Shown here in pieces: positions 1 through 9,183 of a stretch of DNA of 64,000 nt (within the stretch, counting starts at the first letter, position 1; every line of letters begins with the position of its first letter). The DNA is taken from positions 13,425 through 77,424 of the forward strand of contig CAZAMM010000001.1 of NCBI GenBank assembly GCA_964486435.1, in the 5' to 3' direction. A program made the translations under genes and the position numbers. The stretch is from Methanomethylovorans sp964486435 (GTDB lineage Archaea; Halobacteriota; Methanosarcinia; Methanosarcinales; Methanosarcinaceae). Under the pieces are notes generated by a model, which saw nothing but the letters and a program-made list of their open reading frames with translations, was not told where the DNA came from and ran no database searches.

Positions 1-144
1 TTATACTCCTAACTTCTGAGAGTGATTTTTACACTTTTCTTCCACAAGATATGTTATATGTGCAGGATATAATTTTCCCTTGAATGGAACATGACAGAAT
101 AAACATTTTTCACACGTGGCAACGCCACCACATCATTAACAGCT
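1..144 (-). other. Cysteine-rich in-frame stretch beyond the stop of the next gene
   Basis: On the minus strand, in the same frame as the 145-522 gene, reading past its TGA gives two residues (SC), then TAA and TGA, then an open stretch beginning CGGVATCEKCLFCHV that runs to a TAA at the window edge. Its Cys/His spacing looks zinc-binding. The ParB-like protein at 21378-22223 also ends in a Cys cluster, so this may be a decayed zinc tail of a once longer ParB-like gene. The alternative is chance coding in a 3-prime UTR. Confidence 0.3.
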
Positions 145-522
145 TCATATATTGGACCAGTTAGTAAAATACTTGTCCACAATATACCGCTGTACTTCAG
201 GTTGTAAATTTGATAGTTTGATTATATCCCTTTTTTGCAGTTTTATTCTGCCTTCGAGTATTTCGTTTTTAATTCGATCCCCGCAGTTTTGGGCTATCGT
301 TTCAACTGCAATAGAATATTTAAATGCGTTTCGTATTGTTCCTACAGAACATCTGTTTTTCTGTGCCATCTGTTCAAGTGTTTCTTCACGTTTCTTTTGT
401 GGCAGCTCCAACAGTTCCCTAATCACATCATCTATTGACTGTCCTGACTTCTTCATCTCTCGTAATTTGTTATAGGTGTCGGTCTTGATAACAACGGATT
501 TAGAATTCACTGGATTAGGCAT
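145..522 (-). CDS. RHH/antitoxin-like N-terminus fused to ParB-like C-terminal segment
   Basis: 125 aa from the ATG at 522; a TTG at 531 is in frame but less likely. Residues about 8-40 (KSVVIKTDTYNKLREMKKS, then a DDVIREL helix) look like archaeal VapB-type antitoxins. Residues 45-120 hold a helix-turn-helix (MAQKNRCSVGTIRNA) and a segment, DRIKNEILEGRIKLQKRDI, that resembles the corresponding part of the ParB-like protein at 21378-22223 (DILNEILSENLVITKKDV). No clear Shine-Dalgarno sequence is seen. A TATA box lies about 55 nt upstream, between two copies of a palindrome, which suggests self-regulation. Function unknown; a DNA-binding regulator or partition-like protein is the best guess. 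Confidence 0.65.
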   Translation of the reverse strand: MPNPVNSKSVVIKTDTYNKLREMKKSGQSIDDVIRELLELPQKKREETLEQMAQKNRCSVGTIRNAFKYSIAVETIAQNCGDRIKNEILEGRIKLQKRDIIKLSNLQPEVQRYIVDKYFTNWSNI

Positions 523-552
523 ACTTAACAATCTGTATCCATATCATATATG

Positions 553-598
553 TTTTACTATAGTAAAAAAGACAAATTTTATAGCAATTACTATAGTA
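553..598 (-). promoter_or_regulatory. Promoter with two copies of a TACTATAGTA palindrome
   Basis: A perfect 16-bp palindrome TTTTACTATAGTAAAA lies at 553-568 and its 10-bp core TACTATAGTA recurs at 589-598. The centres are 33 bp apart, about three helical turns. Between them on the minus strand is a TATA box (TATAAAAT, about 576-583), which places the start of transcription inside the first palindrome. The layout fits a dimeric repressor blocking the gene that ends at 145. Confidence 0.6.
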
Positions 599-858
599 TA
601 ATACCCAATGTATCAACTGCACAACCTCGCAGGATGCCCTAGGTTGCGATATTATCCTAAACATGTATGAACACCTTACCCATGATGTGAAAATGTCACC
701 ATGCACCTTATATTGGATGTTTTTTGGATAGTGGATTATAACTGCCTGTGGTATAACTAATTTCGTTTTAACTTCCTTTGGTTTAACCATATACGTGGGT
801 GGGACATTTTGTCCTACCCTACCCAACGTTTTTAAACTTCCTATAGTTCAACCATATA

Positions 859-1003
859 CCTGCGAACCTGTGGATACTATGGACGATTTTGGAAAACTTT
901 CCATATTCGTCCATATTTCCCGCGCACAAGTGGGTATTATGTTTCTACTAAAACACTATTACTGTCTGGAATAGTTTATCCCGCGCGCACGTGGGTATTA
1001 TGC
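859..1003. repeat. Three diverged copies of a 24-bp motif with 60-61 bp spacing
   Basis: Related segments start at 859 (CCTGCGAACCTGTGGATACT), 919 (CCCGCGCACAAGTGGGTATT) and 980 (CCCGCGCGCACGTGGGTATT), each followed by ATG. The last one abuts the stop of the 1004-1408 gene. A less exact pair upstream, at about 768 and 832, shares ACTTCCT and CCATATAC. The even spacing suggests protein-binding sites (iteron-like or packaging-like) rather than coding sequence. Confidence 0.5.
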
Positions 1004-1408
1004 TTACTCCCTCTTACTACAGTCTGCCAATTGCAACGATATTGTAACCCCGCCCGAATGTTCCAGTTTCTGAACCCCGTCCAACCCCCATAACTTAGAC
1101 CTACGTTCACTTATCCTTACACATGTGTTTATGGCTGCCAGGTCTCCATTCATGGCTTTTGTGTAGGATTTCTCCCAGAGTGCATCTAATCGCATGTTCT
1201 CTAATTCTCTATATTCTTCGGTTGCCTGTTCGGATCGTTTTGCCAATTCGATAAGTGATGATGATATCAGTTTGTATACATATGACCTGGAACATTGTAA
1301 AGAATCGGCTATTTCTTGGAGTGTGTGACCGTCTCTTCTTAATTCGAGTGCATTAACCCTTTTAAATGGTGTGGATATTTTTACACGGCTGGTTTTTGAT
1401 AAAGTCAT
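1004..1408 (-). CDS. Terminase small subunit-like HTH protein
   Basis: 134 aa with a good Shine-Dalgarno (AAGGAG) 5 nt before the ATG. Residues 18-55 form an HTH (LRRDGHTLQEIADSL, then SRSYVYKLI). This is followed by a long helical region ending in ISERRSKLWGLDG, a pattern common in phage terminase small subunits, which bind viral DNA for packaging. The last 16 residues (GGVTISLQLADCSKRE) are nearly identical to the tail of the 13867-14526 protein, so the two are linked in function or origin. No large terminase gene is in the window; it could lie left of position 1. A transcription factor is the alternative. Confidence 0.6.
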   Translation of the reverse strand: MTLSKTSRVKISTPFKRVNALELRRDGHTLQEIADSLQCSRSYVYKLISSSLIELAKRSEQATEEYRELENMRLDALWEKSYTKAMNGDLAAINTCVRISERRSKLWGLDGVQKLEHSGGVTISLQLADCSKRE

Positions 1409-1924
1409 GTTTACTCCTTATGGGTTTACTAGTTTAAATTTATTTACAATGTTTGACGGTTTGCATTAATGTAGATCACATCAACATATAGAAATGTGAA
1501 AACTAAGAATTGTCAAGAAATGATATAAAATGAGGTCCAGTGGTAGTGCCTCTATTTTGTTGTAACTTCTCCTGTATATTTCTAGTTATCTCAAATTCTA
1601 CTAAGGTACAGGACCATGAATCTATATGACTTGATAGTGTGAAGATGCTGTAATAACGCTCATGAAGAATGGATCACTGTAAACAGATATTTATAGATGA
1701 AAGAGTAAGAATAGAATGAAGTACAGGGGAATTTACAGCGAAATAGGGACACTACCGAAGAATATTAGTGTTATTTTTGAAACAAACTCATTAACTTAAC
1801 TATCTGCTTAATATTCTGCTTGAATTTCCATTGATGACTATTTTTGTAATAATGCAATCTTCAAAGCAATGAGTTTGTACTTTACTTAAAAAACAATTAT
1901 ATACTAGACAGCAAACCTTAGTGC
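1409..1924. other. Non-coding gap between element gene and defence cargo
   Basis: No ORF of substance. Its left edge holds the promoter and ribosome site of the 1004-1408 gene. Its right edge has a TATA box (TTATATA, 1897-1903) 22 nt before the ATG at 1925, so the right-hand gene is probably leaderless. The rest is AT-rich with no recognised repeat; it could hold a boundary of the inserted cargo. Confidence 0.5.
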
Positions 1925-2944
1925 ATGAATGAATGTATAAATCTAAAAGAAAGCATTTTGAAATTATTAAACTTGCTTGAAAAAGGAAGTCTTGAAGAGC
2001 TAAAGAAGACTGACATGGAAAATATTATTCATAACCCAATTTTTTTAAAAAAAATGTTATCCTTTGGCTATCATCTAAATCCCATTCCTCCTGAGATATT
2101 AAAAGAACCTATCAAATCTTATTCACTAGATTCTTATTATGGACTTATTGATTTTTATTGTTGGAACAAAACCGAAATAGAAAATGGTCTAGAGTTTACT
2201 CACATATTTTATTTGATGGATAAAATACAGAGTAAATACCCTCAGGAAGATGAATGTTTAAGTAGAATCCGTAGGAAAAATGCTTATTTGACACTATTAA
2301 GTGAGGAAGCTGATTATTTAGTAAAAAGGTACGATTGGAACAAAGTAACAGATGTTGAAGAAATATTTTTTGCAAGATTCGAGAATTTTGTAACATCCTC
2401 TGTTGAGCTGATAATTATATGTATTAATTTATATGAAAGAATTGTTTTAAAAAGGTCGAAGACGAAAGTTATCAATTTTACAGATATAATTGACTTCTTA
2501 AACAAAGAATACTCGCCTTCATATGAAAATAGAAACATTTTTAGGCTAACCTATATTCCAATTTATATTTATGTTAGAAACTGTTTTGTCCATGATTTTT
2601 CGGGAATAAAATATGTTAGAGACTATAAAAATCCAGGATTAGAACTCAATATTTCTCCAGACTCTGATAGACATCTTCTAAAATTATTTATTATATTCAT
2701 TAAAGAGAGATTTGAAGAATACCAAGGCGACAAATCCCCAAGTTCAATCCAACATTATACAAATCCTACATCTTCAGAATTAGCATTTGAATTCCACATA
2801 GATGAAAAAGGGACTGTGAACCCAAGTCGTACAGAGATATCATTAAAAATGAACATGATAAAGTTCATGAGTAAAATGATAGAAGACTTTATTCTTTTAC
2901 AGGATGACTTATTTACAACAATTGAAGGTAATATAGAAACTTAA
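1925..2944 (+). CDS. HEPN-like protein of unknown function, defence-associated
   Basis: 339 aa, very AT-rich, apparently leaderless. I do not recognise the whole protein. It is largely alpha-helical. Around residues 218-223 it has RNCFVH, which matches the R-x4-6-H signature (often RNxxxH) of HEPN RNases, preceded by a hydrophobic helix (FRLTYIPIYIYV) as in that fold. HEPN proteins act as toxins or abortive-infection RNases cutting host or viral RNA. The gene converges on the UvrD-Mod-Res operon with a 53-nt gap, so it may be a back-up suicide effector for it. The motif match is seen; fold and role are inferred. Confidence 0.5.
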   Translation: MNECINLKESILKLLNLLEKGSLEELKKTDMENIIHNPIFLKKMLSFGYHLNPIPPEILKEPIKSYSLDSYYGLIDFYCWNKTEIENGLEFTHIFYLMDKIQSKYPQEDECLSRIRRKNAYLTLLSEEADYLVKRYDWNKVTDVEEIFFARFENFVTSSVELIIICINLYERIVLKRSKTKVINFTDIIDFLNKEYSPSYENRNIFRLTYIPIYIYVRNCFVHDFSGIKYVRDYKNPGLELNISPDSDRHLLKLFIIFIKERFEEYQGDKSPSSIQHYTNPTSSELAFEFHIDEKGTVNPSRTEISLKMNMIKFMSKMIEDFILLQDDLFTTIEGNIET

Positions 2945-2997
2945 TCTCTATGGATTTTTTCTAAACCTTCATATGCATTAATTGACACTCTGTTTTT

Positions 2998-5900
2998 TTA
3001 GAAAGTTGTCTTTTCAAACATCTGCTTTAAGAAAGCCTCCCCGTCTTCCAAGAATAAGATATTCTTATTCATCAATTCTTCTTTACTAACAGACCAATTA
3101 AGGTCTGAATATTTGGTATGCGATAAAATGAATGAATTCAGATTGACCTTTAATTTGTATTTCTTTTTTAAATCCTCTTCAATATGTTTAATTTCTTGAT
3201 ACAGGCCAATTTTCTCATCATCGGGATCAACCATAATCAGTCCTTTAGGGTCTATGAAATTAATTGTCTGTTCATCTCCCTTTATGGTCCATAAGATGAA
3301 ATCAGGATAAAAATTCTTTGTTTCAAAAAAACCAATGCCTTTTCTTGAAGGATTCCTTAACAGGTAAATTTCATCGAAAAATGAACTATTGGGATTGTGC
3401 TCTACGTATTTGTCTAGCAGTTTTATAAAATCCCTTTCACTTTCCACTAAACTAACTGGAGATATCTTTATAAACTCAAGGTCTTTTGCCTTGCTATTTT
3501 TGTAAATCAAAGGTTTGAACAAATGAACATTCAATGCAAAAAATTCCATGAGTTTCAATTGTCCATAGTCGAAAGAACTATTCTGTTCATATATTGTTTC
3601 ATCATCTTCAGAGTTTACCCTTATAAAGTTCCTTAAATTATTAGTGAATTCATGAATATCCTTTATTAAAGTAGTAGCATTTGCATTAATTGTAAATACA
3701 TACTCTTTTGGAATTAAAGAACCGTCCTCCTGAGTTACAGTCTCATACTGCAGGTTCTTTTGATACCAATGATATTTTTCATGATTATAGAGCTTATCTA
3801 CGTACGATTTCAGCATTTGAATTGCGTATTCTTGAATCTTTGATAACTTTTTCAATTCATCATTCTCATTCAATTCGATAATGTCCTTCTTACATAGAAT
3901 TGAATATTTATTGGAGTGAAGTAGAATTTGATTCAAGTCTTCTTTGGTAAAATACACATTTGTATATTTTTTCAAATCTTTGTACTTGAGTAATTCAAGG
4001 TATATATAATCTAAATCGAAAAGGTCGACTATTTCTGTAGTAAATTGGTTCTCCTTAATGGGAGAATCTGTATCTACTTGCTTGAAATCGATTCTGGATT
4101 CAAGAATATCAATCTTTGAGCTTAAATCAATTTTTATTTTGGCTATATTTTGATCCAACTTTGTGATAAGAACTGAACTGACAAAATCTTTGGTATCTTC
4201 AGCACTCCGAGGAACATAAAGAGCTTTAATGGGCATATTTGGTTTTATCTTTAGAATTACCTTTTCATATTCCTCAATACCTTCCTCTTTTAAAGATTCC
4301 TTGAAATCAGTCATATAATTTGCATTTAAACCAAAAATGTTCAATGTTTCAAGGATTTGGAAATAATCGGGGATTTTAACATCTGAAGGAATGATATTCT
4401 CATGTTCAAGAGCATAACTTCTTTTCAGGTAATTTTCATATCCCTTCAATCGGACTCCTCTTCCAAATAATTGAATTATTTGAGACCCCTCTTTTTTACC
4501 AATATTTAGAAGACCCATAGATGAAACTCTATAGGAGTTCCACCCCTCAATGAACTTCTTGGAACCTATTAAGAAATTAATTGTAGAATTTCTCTTTTCA
4601 ATCTTATGAAACAGTGATGGTTCAAAATTTGATTTTTGACCAATTTGGAAGTAGGCTTCATCCTCTTGTTCAATAAGTTTCAGGAAAGAATCTGTATCTC
4701 CAATATTAATTACACCGAAATATTCAGAGTCAAACCTTAACCCTATTTCACCATCTGCATTTTTCAATTCAATAAATTGCAACGTTTTTGAAGTCTTGAT
4801 ATGGAACAATACTTGGAGAATATCATCATATATTTCATCTTTTTTTATGTTCCCTGCCTTGTTTAAATATCTCAAATATGGGAACTTTGTTGAAAAAACA
4901 GGTTGGTCATTTGCATCAACAAGGCTTGACTTGTCATTAAGTATATTTTGGATTATTCTCTCAAATACTTCCTTTTCATTTGCAAAACGAGATAAAAACT
5001 TAACTACTTGAAGAACATCTGAATCATTCTTTTTTCCACTGACACTTGAACCAACAAAAATCATCAAGGGATTTTCAATATTAAAAGGTTTAATTTGCCT
5101 GCTATAATTCCTGAAGTATATCTTTTGTTCATATAATGACAGTAATGAACCTGTAAAATATTCATCACCGTAGTCTTTTTCATTATTTAGATTGAGAATA
5201 TGGTAATCTTTTCCAAATCCATCTTCGTAGAAGTATTTATAACGATAATCAAAGATTATTGAAGATGCATATTCATTAAAGGTATCGTCTGTGTCTGTGA
5301 TTTCACCAAATGTAGCACTATATTCAAACGTGAATCCATTATTACCAACAAGTTCTCTTCGCATCTTCTTCCAGGCCTGTGCCTTGGGAGACTGTCCTTT
5401 ATGTCCTTCGTCTACGAAAATAATATTGTTCTCGCCAAATGCTTCAACTGGAATGGTTTTCCCATCTTGAGAACTGACTTCACTTTTAATCTTAGTAATT
5501 TCAATGACCTTTAATGGATTTTTCAACGTCCAATCTTCAAGAGTTTTTTGTGCTTCAAATTTTTTATGTTCAATATCACTTAAAACAAGTTCATTTATGT
5601 GCTGTTCAGAAAGTCCTTCGCTTGGAGTTATAAGCAGGAAATTATCGTATTTCTTAGTATTATATCTCAGGACCTGCAAGAAGTTGATATGCATAAGAAG
5701 CGTCTTTCCGCTACCAGTTGCTGACCAGAACGCTAATTTCTGCATCAGTTTCTTATCAGGGTAAGGGTAGGTATATATACCCGTTTTATTTTCTTTTTTA
5801 TTAAGTTCGAAGACAAATTTAGTGAGTTCTGAGTATAAGGAATCAAACTCATTGTAATATCTATCAAGATAAATCTCAGTGAATAGAATGGCAATATATT

Positions 5901-6180
5901 GAAAATACTTTAGTACAACAGGAGGATCTCTTTTTTGATTGATATGAATTAAATATTCTTGGATGTTCTCATCATATTGATTGAGTTGCTGCCTGAATTC
6001 ATCACTGATTTTTAGTGTCTGAAGTGCTTCAGTAAAATAGAATTTTTTGTGCTGGTTGATACCTTCCTGAACAGGCTTAAGCAATTTCCTAAAGTCTTCC
6101 ATATTCTGAAATCCGAACAGCGAAGAGATGTAATTATTCAGGATTAAATAATTTTGAAGCTTTTTTTGAACTTTAGCCAT
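2998..6180 (-). CDS. res: Type III restriction enzyme Res subunit (SF2 helicase-nuclease)
   Basis: 1060 aa. Walker A ATGSGKT at about residues 154-160, followed by the Walker B/DEGH box (FVDEGHKG) at about 255, and an arginine-finger type motif QLFGRGVR. The C-terminus carries a PD-(D/E)xK nuclease core: FYPDF (D960) then FIDPKG (D977, K979). Such subunits translocate on DNA and cut it when two unmodified sites communicate; they need Mod to find the site. The ATG lies 3 nt after the mod stop with AGGGG upstream, so the two are translated together. The length is near the upper normal range. It looks intact. Confidence 0.9.
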   Translation of the reverse strand: MAKVQKKLQNYLILNNYISSLFGFQNMEDFRKLLKPVQEGINQHKKFYFTEALQTLKISDEFRQQLNQYDENIQEYLIHINQKRDPPVVLKYFQYIAILFTEIYLDRYYNEFDSLYSELTKFVFELNKKENKTGIYTYPYPDKKLMQKLAFWSATGSGKTLLMHINFLQVLRYNTKKYDNFLLITPSEGLSEQHINELVLSDIEHKKFEAQKTLEDWTLKNPLKVIEITKIKSEVSSQDGKTIPVEAFGENNIIFVDEGHKGQSPKAQAWKKMRRELVGNNGFTFEYSATFGEITDTDDTFNEYASSIIFDYRYKYFYEDGFGKDYHILNLNNEKDYGDEYFTGSLLSLYEQKIYFRNYSRQIKPFNIENPLMIFVGSSVSGKKNDSDVLQVVKFLSRFANEKEVFERIIQNILNDKSSLVDANDQPVFSTKFPYLRYLNKAGNIKKDEIYDDILQVLFHIKTSKTLQFIELKNADGEIGLRFDSEYFGVINIGDTDSFLKLIEQEDEAYFQIGQKSNFEPSLFHKIEKRNSTINFLIGSKKFIEGWNSYRVSSMGLLNIGKKEGSQIIQLFGRGVRLKGYENYLKRSYALEHENIIPSDVKIPDYFQILETLNIFGLNANYMTDFKESLKEEGIEEYEKVILKIKPNMPIKALYVPRSAEDTKDFVSSVLITKLDQNIAKIKIDLSSKIDILESRIDFKQVDTDSPIKENQFTTEIVDLFDLDYIYLELLKYKDLKKYTNVYFTKEDLNQILLHSNKYSILCKKDIIELNENDELKKLSKIQEYAIQMLKSYVDKLYNHEKYHWYQKNLQYETVTQEDGSLIPKEYVFTINANATTLIKDIHEFTNNLRNFIRVNSEDDETIYEQNSSFDYGQLKLMEFFALNVHLFKPLIYKNSKAKDLEFIKISPVSLVESERDFIKLLDKYVEHNPNSSFFDEIYLLRNPSRKGIGFFETKNFYPDFILWTIKGDEQTINFIDPKGLIMVDPDDEKIGLYQEIKHIEEDLKKKYKLKVNLNSFILSHTKYSDLNWSVSKEELMNKNILFLEDGEAFLKQMFEKTTF

Positions 6181-6183
6181 AAG

Positions 6184-9183
6184 TTATCCCCTGAACATAC
6201 TTGATTTAAAGATTTCATCTATAGATTTGGCATTCTCTACCAATGAGTTGCCATTGACAAGAATTTCATCATATTCTTCATTCAAAATTTCAATTTCAAT
6301 GAATTCTTTATCTTTTTCAGGTTCAAAGTTATCTGTTCTATTTCTCCAGATAACAATGACATCTTTACCATTCCTATTTCCTTTAACAACTACATAGGTT
6401 ACTGTATCATCCTGTCTCCTTTGAATTGATTTTACGTCAATTCCAGCAATATAATTGAAGGTTTCAATTAAATCAACATTCTGCAGTTTAAATTCATTAT
6501 TGTCATATACTCTGAGCTTATACTCAAATGGATTATCTAATGCATCAAGATTCAGTAAAACGTTACTTTCTTTACTTTCAAATTCAAGCATGTACTTAAT
6601 CTTGTAATCCTTTGATTCCTTTGCCAACGTGGTAGGCTCTTTGAAATCAATATTATTCAAAGAATCTTCGTACTGTTCAAGGGACTGATATTTGATAATT
6701 TGTTTTGGAGAACCATCATTATCTTGGGGTTTACCCCCTTTCCAATTATTCGAATAAATTACTTTTAAGATACGTGGTTTGGTTACAGTATCAAAGTATT
6801 GGCCCATTTCAACAAGAATCAATTTTCTTGTTCCCCCATCTTCTTTATTAAGATTTAATACGGCATGACCTGTAGTTCCGGAACCCGCAAAGAAATCTAG
6901 AACTGTTTGATTTTTGTCCGTTGAATGAAATAATAATTTAGCAATTAACTCCACCGGTTTAACAGTGCTAAATGTTTTTCCAAAACCCATTTCCTTATCC
7001 AATAACTTTAAGCCTTTTTCTGCAGTTCCGTATATCTCTTTATCGAAGAAATGTGACCAAAATGGTTTGTATATTACTTGGTCTTCATTTTGCGGTCGGA
7101 TTTTGAGACAGGGTTTACCCTCTTTCAAAATAAGTTGATTGTTTTGTATCATATTACTTATATATTCAGTACCCACTTTCCATTGCATGCCTTCACGCGG
7201 AAGCACTCCTAAAATTGGATAAATCATTGTTTTTCTTCCTCTAACATCAGCAGAGGACATTTGTTCCACATAATGATAACGGAAAGGACCATTTTCATCC
7301 TTCTCTGGATAGTCTTTCTCTCCAGTAACTTCAAGATTAAATTCTTGTCTTTTTGATGAAACCGAAAATGGATGAATATATTCTATCTTTGATTGCAACA
7401 TTAGTTTTGATGTCTCTGTATTTTGAGACTTTGTTCGCTTTTCCCATGTGATTGCTCCTAAATAGTTTTCCCGGCCAAATAACTTATAAAGTAATAATAA
7501 AAGATTTGAACTTTCTCTATCATCAATAGAACAATAGAATCTTGCTTCTTGATGTAATAATTTATGACTCAAAACTAAACGGTTTTCAACAAGTGAAAGC
7601 CATGAGGAATGCTTGAATCCATCCTTATACAAGAATCCATCCCCATCAGTGTTATATGGTGGGTCAATATAGCAACATTTTATTTTCTTTTCATATTTGT
7701 TGAGAAGTAGATTTAATGCATGAAAATTATCTGAATTGATTAATATTCCAGTAGTCTTTTCATCAAGATTATCAATTTCACATAAGATTTGATACTTAAA
7801 TCTCAAATCATAGAATTTAGTATCAATTGCCAAAGTGGGATTTTGTTTAAAAAATTCAATTTTCAGTTCATTCTGATTCTTTCCTGCACCAGCAAGATGT
7901 CCTTTTAGTTTATTTATTTCTACATCAAAATCAAATGAATAAAGCTTTCTCCATTCTTCAAGTTGCTTTTCATTACTAAGAATTTCAGGATAATATTTCT
8001 CATCAATATAATCCAATGTAATGCAATAATCGGTTGAAATGACAAATTTCTTCTTTTCCCACAGCTTCTTCTGGAAATCTTCGACTTGGGCTAAGAATTC
8101 AATCATTTTAAGGGATATTTGCTTAAATACCTTTATTTTGTTGAGATTGATATCAAAGTCTTCTTTTGAATCAATATCATCAATGTGAAGTATTTCATTC
8201 TTTACATAGAAATCCAATTCTTGAGTAAAGAATTTCTTCAGGTCCTTATGGATAAAATAATCACTTGTGTTCTTTGTAGTGTATTTATTAAGATGCCATG
8301 CAAGTTCTGATTTATCAGACTTATTTCCATCCATTTTAATATGTTTTTTTTGTAAATCGGATAAACCGAAAATGGCAATATTTTCATTGATTTGCTGAAG
8401 GTTATATGCATTTACTTCATCCTTACCTATTTTCTTTTTATCGGTAAGTTTACTAACTGCAATTTCTTCTTCAGCAGTTAATCCTCGATATCCAAATTTA
8501 ACAATAAGATATTTTAATTTGATATCGTATTCCACATCTATTAAAATAAAGAATTTGTTCTCAGCATCTTTAATATTTCCTTTTTCAACATCCACTTCTT
8601 CATTGAGCACTTCAAAATCTACTTTTATCGAGCCTACTTTAAAAGAATAATTCTTGAAATTTTCTGCAGTCTTGATGTAGTATTGGTCATTGTTAGCCCA
8701 ATATAGATAAACTTCTTCGCCGTTATAAGGAATGGCATATCTTGAATCTTTAGAATATCTTCTTTTAGATATGAAGTCACCCTTGTCATAGTATCTTGAG
8801 AAAAAGTTTATGATATCATCATAGATTTCTTCCTCAATATCATTCTCTTTATTTATTTTGGTGATTTCCTTTTCTTTTTCAAGATAATCTATTACTTTAG
8901 GTGTTTCAGCATACTTCCTTTTTGCATTATCAATATCACACCCAAATGTAGACTCTATCTCCTTTTTTAATAATTCAAGATTCTTCTGTAATTCAGATGA
9001 ATCATCAATATTTTTTATATTTTCTTTAATTATATCAAAAAGCTCAACATCTATGAATTCCGAAATTTCTTTTCTTTTAATGTTAATGATTCTGTATATT
9101 CCAAAATCAAGGTCATTATCTTCGAACTGGAATAAATCTTTCAATAGTAATTTAAGTTTCAAAATCCGTTCTTCATCCACCAT
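6184..9183 (-). CDS. mod: Type III-like Mod DNA methyltransferase with long N-terminal region
   Basis: 999 aa from the ATG at 9183. A longer in-frame ORF runs to 9303, but the ATG at 9183 follows AAGGGG and overlaps the helicase stop by 11 nt, which points to coupled translation. DPPY (CCYIDPPYNTDG) at about residue 505 precedes the SAM-binding FFAGSG at about 764, the beta-class order of adenine/cytosine N-methyltransferases. About 480 residues precede the catalytic part, much longer than typical Mod (total about 600-700 aa). They hold a charged helical section and a segment rich in aromatic residues, perhaps for site recognition or for binding the helicase. It marks host DNA and directs Res. 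Confidence 0.85.
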   Translation of the reverse strand: MVDEERILKLKLLLKDLFQFEDNDLDFGIYRIINIKRKEISEFIDVELFDIIKENIKNIDDSSELQKNLELLKKEIESTFGCDIDNAKRKYAETPKVIDYLEKEKEITKINKENDIEEEIYDDIINFFSRYYDKGDFISKRRYSKDSRYAIPYNGEEVYLYWANNDQYYIKTAENFKNYSFKVGSIKVDFEVLNEEVDVEKGNIKDAENKFFILIDVEYDIKLKYLIVKFGYRGLTAEEEIAVSKLTDKKKIGKDEVNAYNLQQINENIAIFGLSDLQKKHIKMDGNKSDKSELAWHLNKYTTKNTSDYFIHKDLKKFFTQELDFYVKNEILHIDDIDSKEDFDINLNKIKVFKQISLKMIEFLAQVEDFQKKLWEKKKFVISTDYCITLDYIDEKYYPEILSNEKQLEEWRKLYSFDFDVEINKLKGHLAGAGKNQNELKIEFFKQNPTLAIDTKFYDLRFKYQILCEIDNLDEKTTGILINSDNFHALNLLLNKYEKKIKCCYIDPPYNTDGDGFLYKDGFKHSSWLSLVENRLVLSHKLLHQEARFYCSIDDRESSNLLLLLYKLFGRENYLGAITWEKRTKSQNTETSKLMLQSKIEYIHPFSVSSKRQEFNLEVTGEKDYPEKDENGPFRYHYVEQMSSADVRGRKTMIYPILGVLPREGMQWKVGTEYISNMIQNNQLILKEGKPCLKIRPQNEDQVIYKPFWSHFFDKEIYGTAEKGLKLLDKEMGFGKTFSTVKPVELIAKLLFHSTDKNQTVLDFFAGSGTTGHAVLNLNKEDGGTRKLILVEMGQYFDTVTKPRILKVIYSNNWKGGKPQDNDGSPKQIIKYQSLEQYEDSLNNIDFKEPTTLAKESKDYKIKYMLEFESKESNVLLNLDALDNPFEYKLRVYDNNEFKLQNVDLIETFNYIAGIDVKSIQRRQDDTVTYVVVKGNRNGKDVIVIWRNRTDNFEPEKDKEFIEIEILNEEYDEILVNGNSLVENAKSIDEIFKSSMFRG

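Noticed and set aside
145..147. Stop codon readthrough by pyrrolysine
   Set aside because: Stops are TGA, TAA and TGA; pyrrolysine uses TAG.
515..826. 103-aa minus-strand frame
   Set aside because: Covers the palindromic promoter, has no ribosome site and an unnatural composition.
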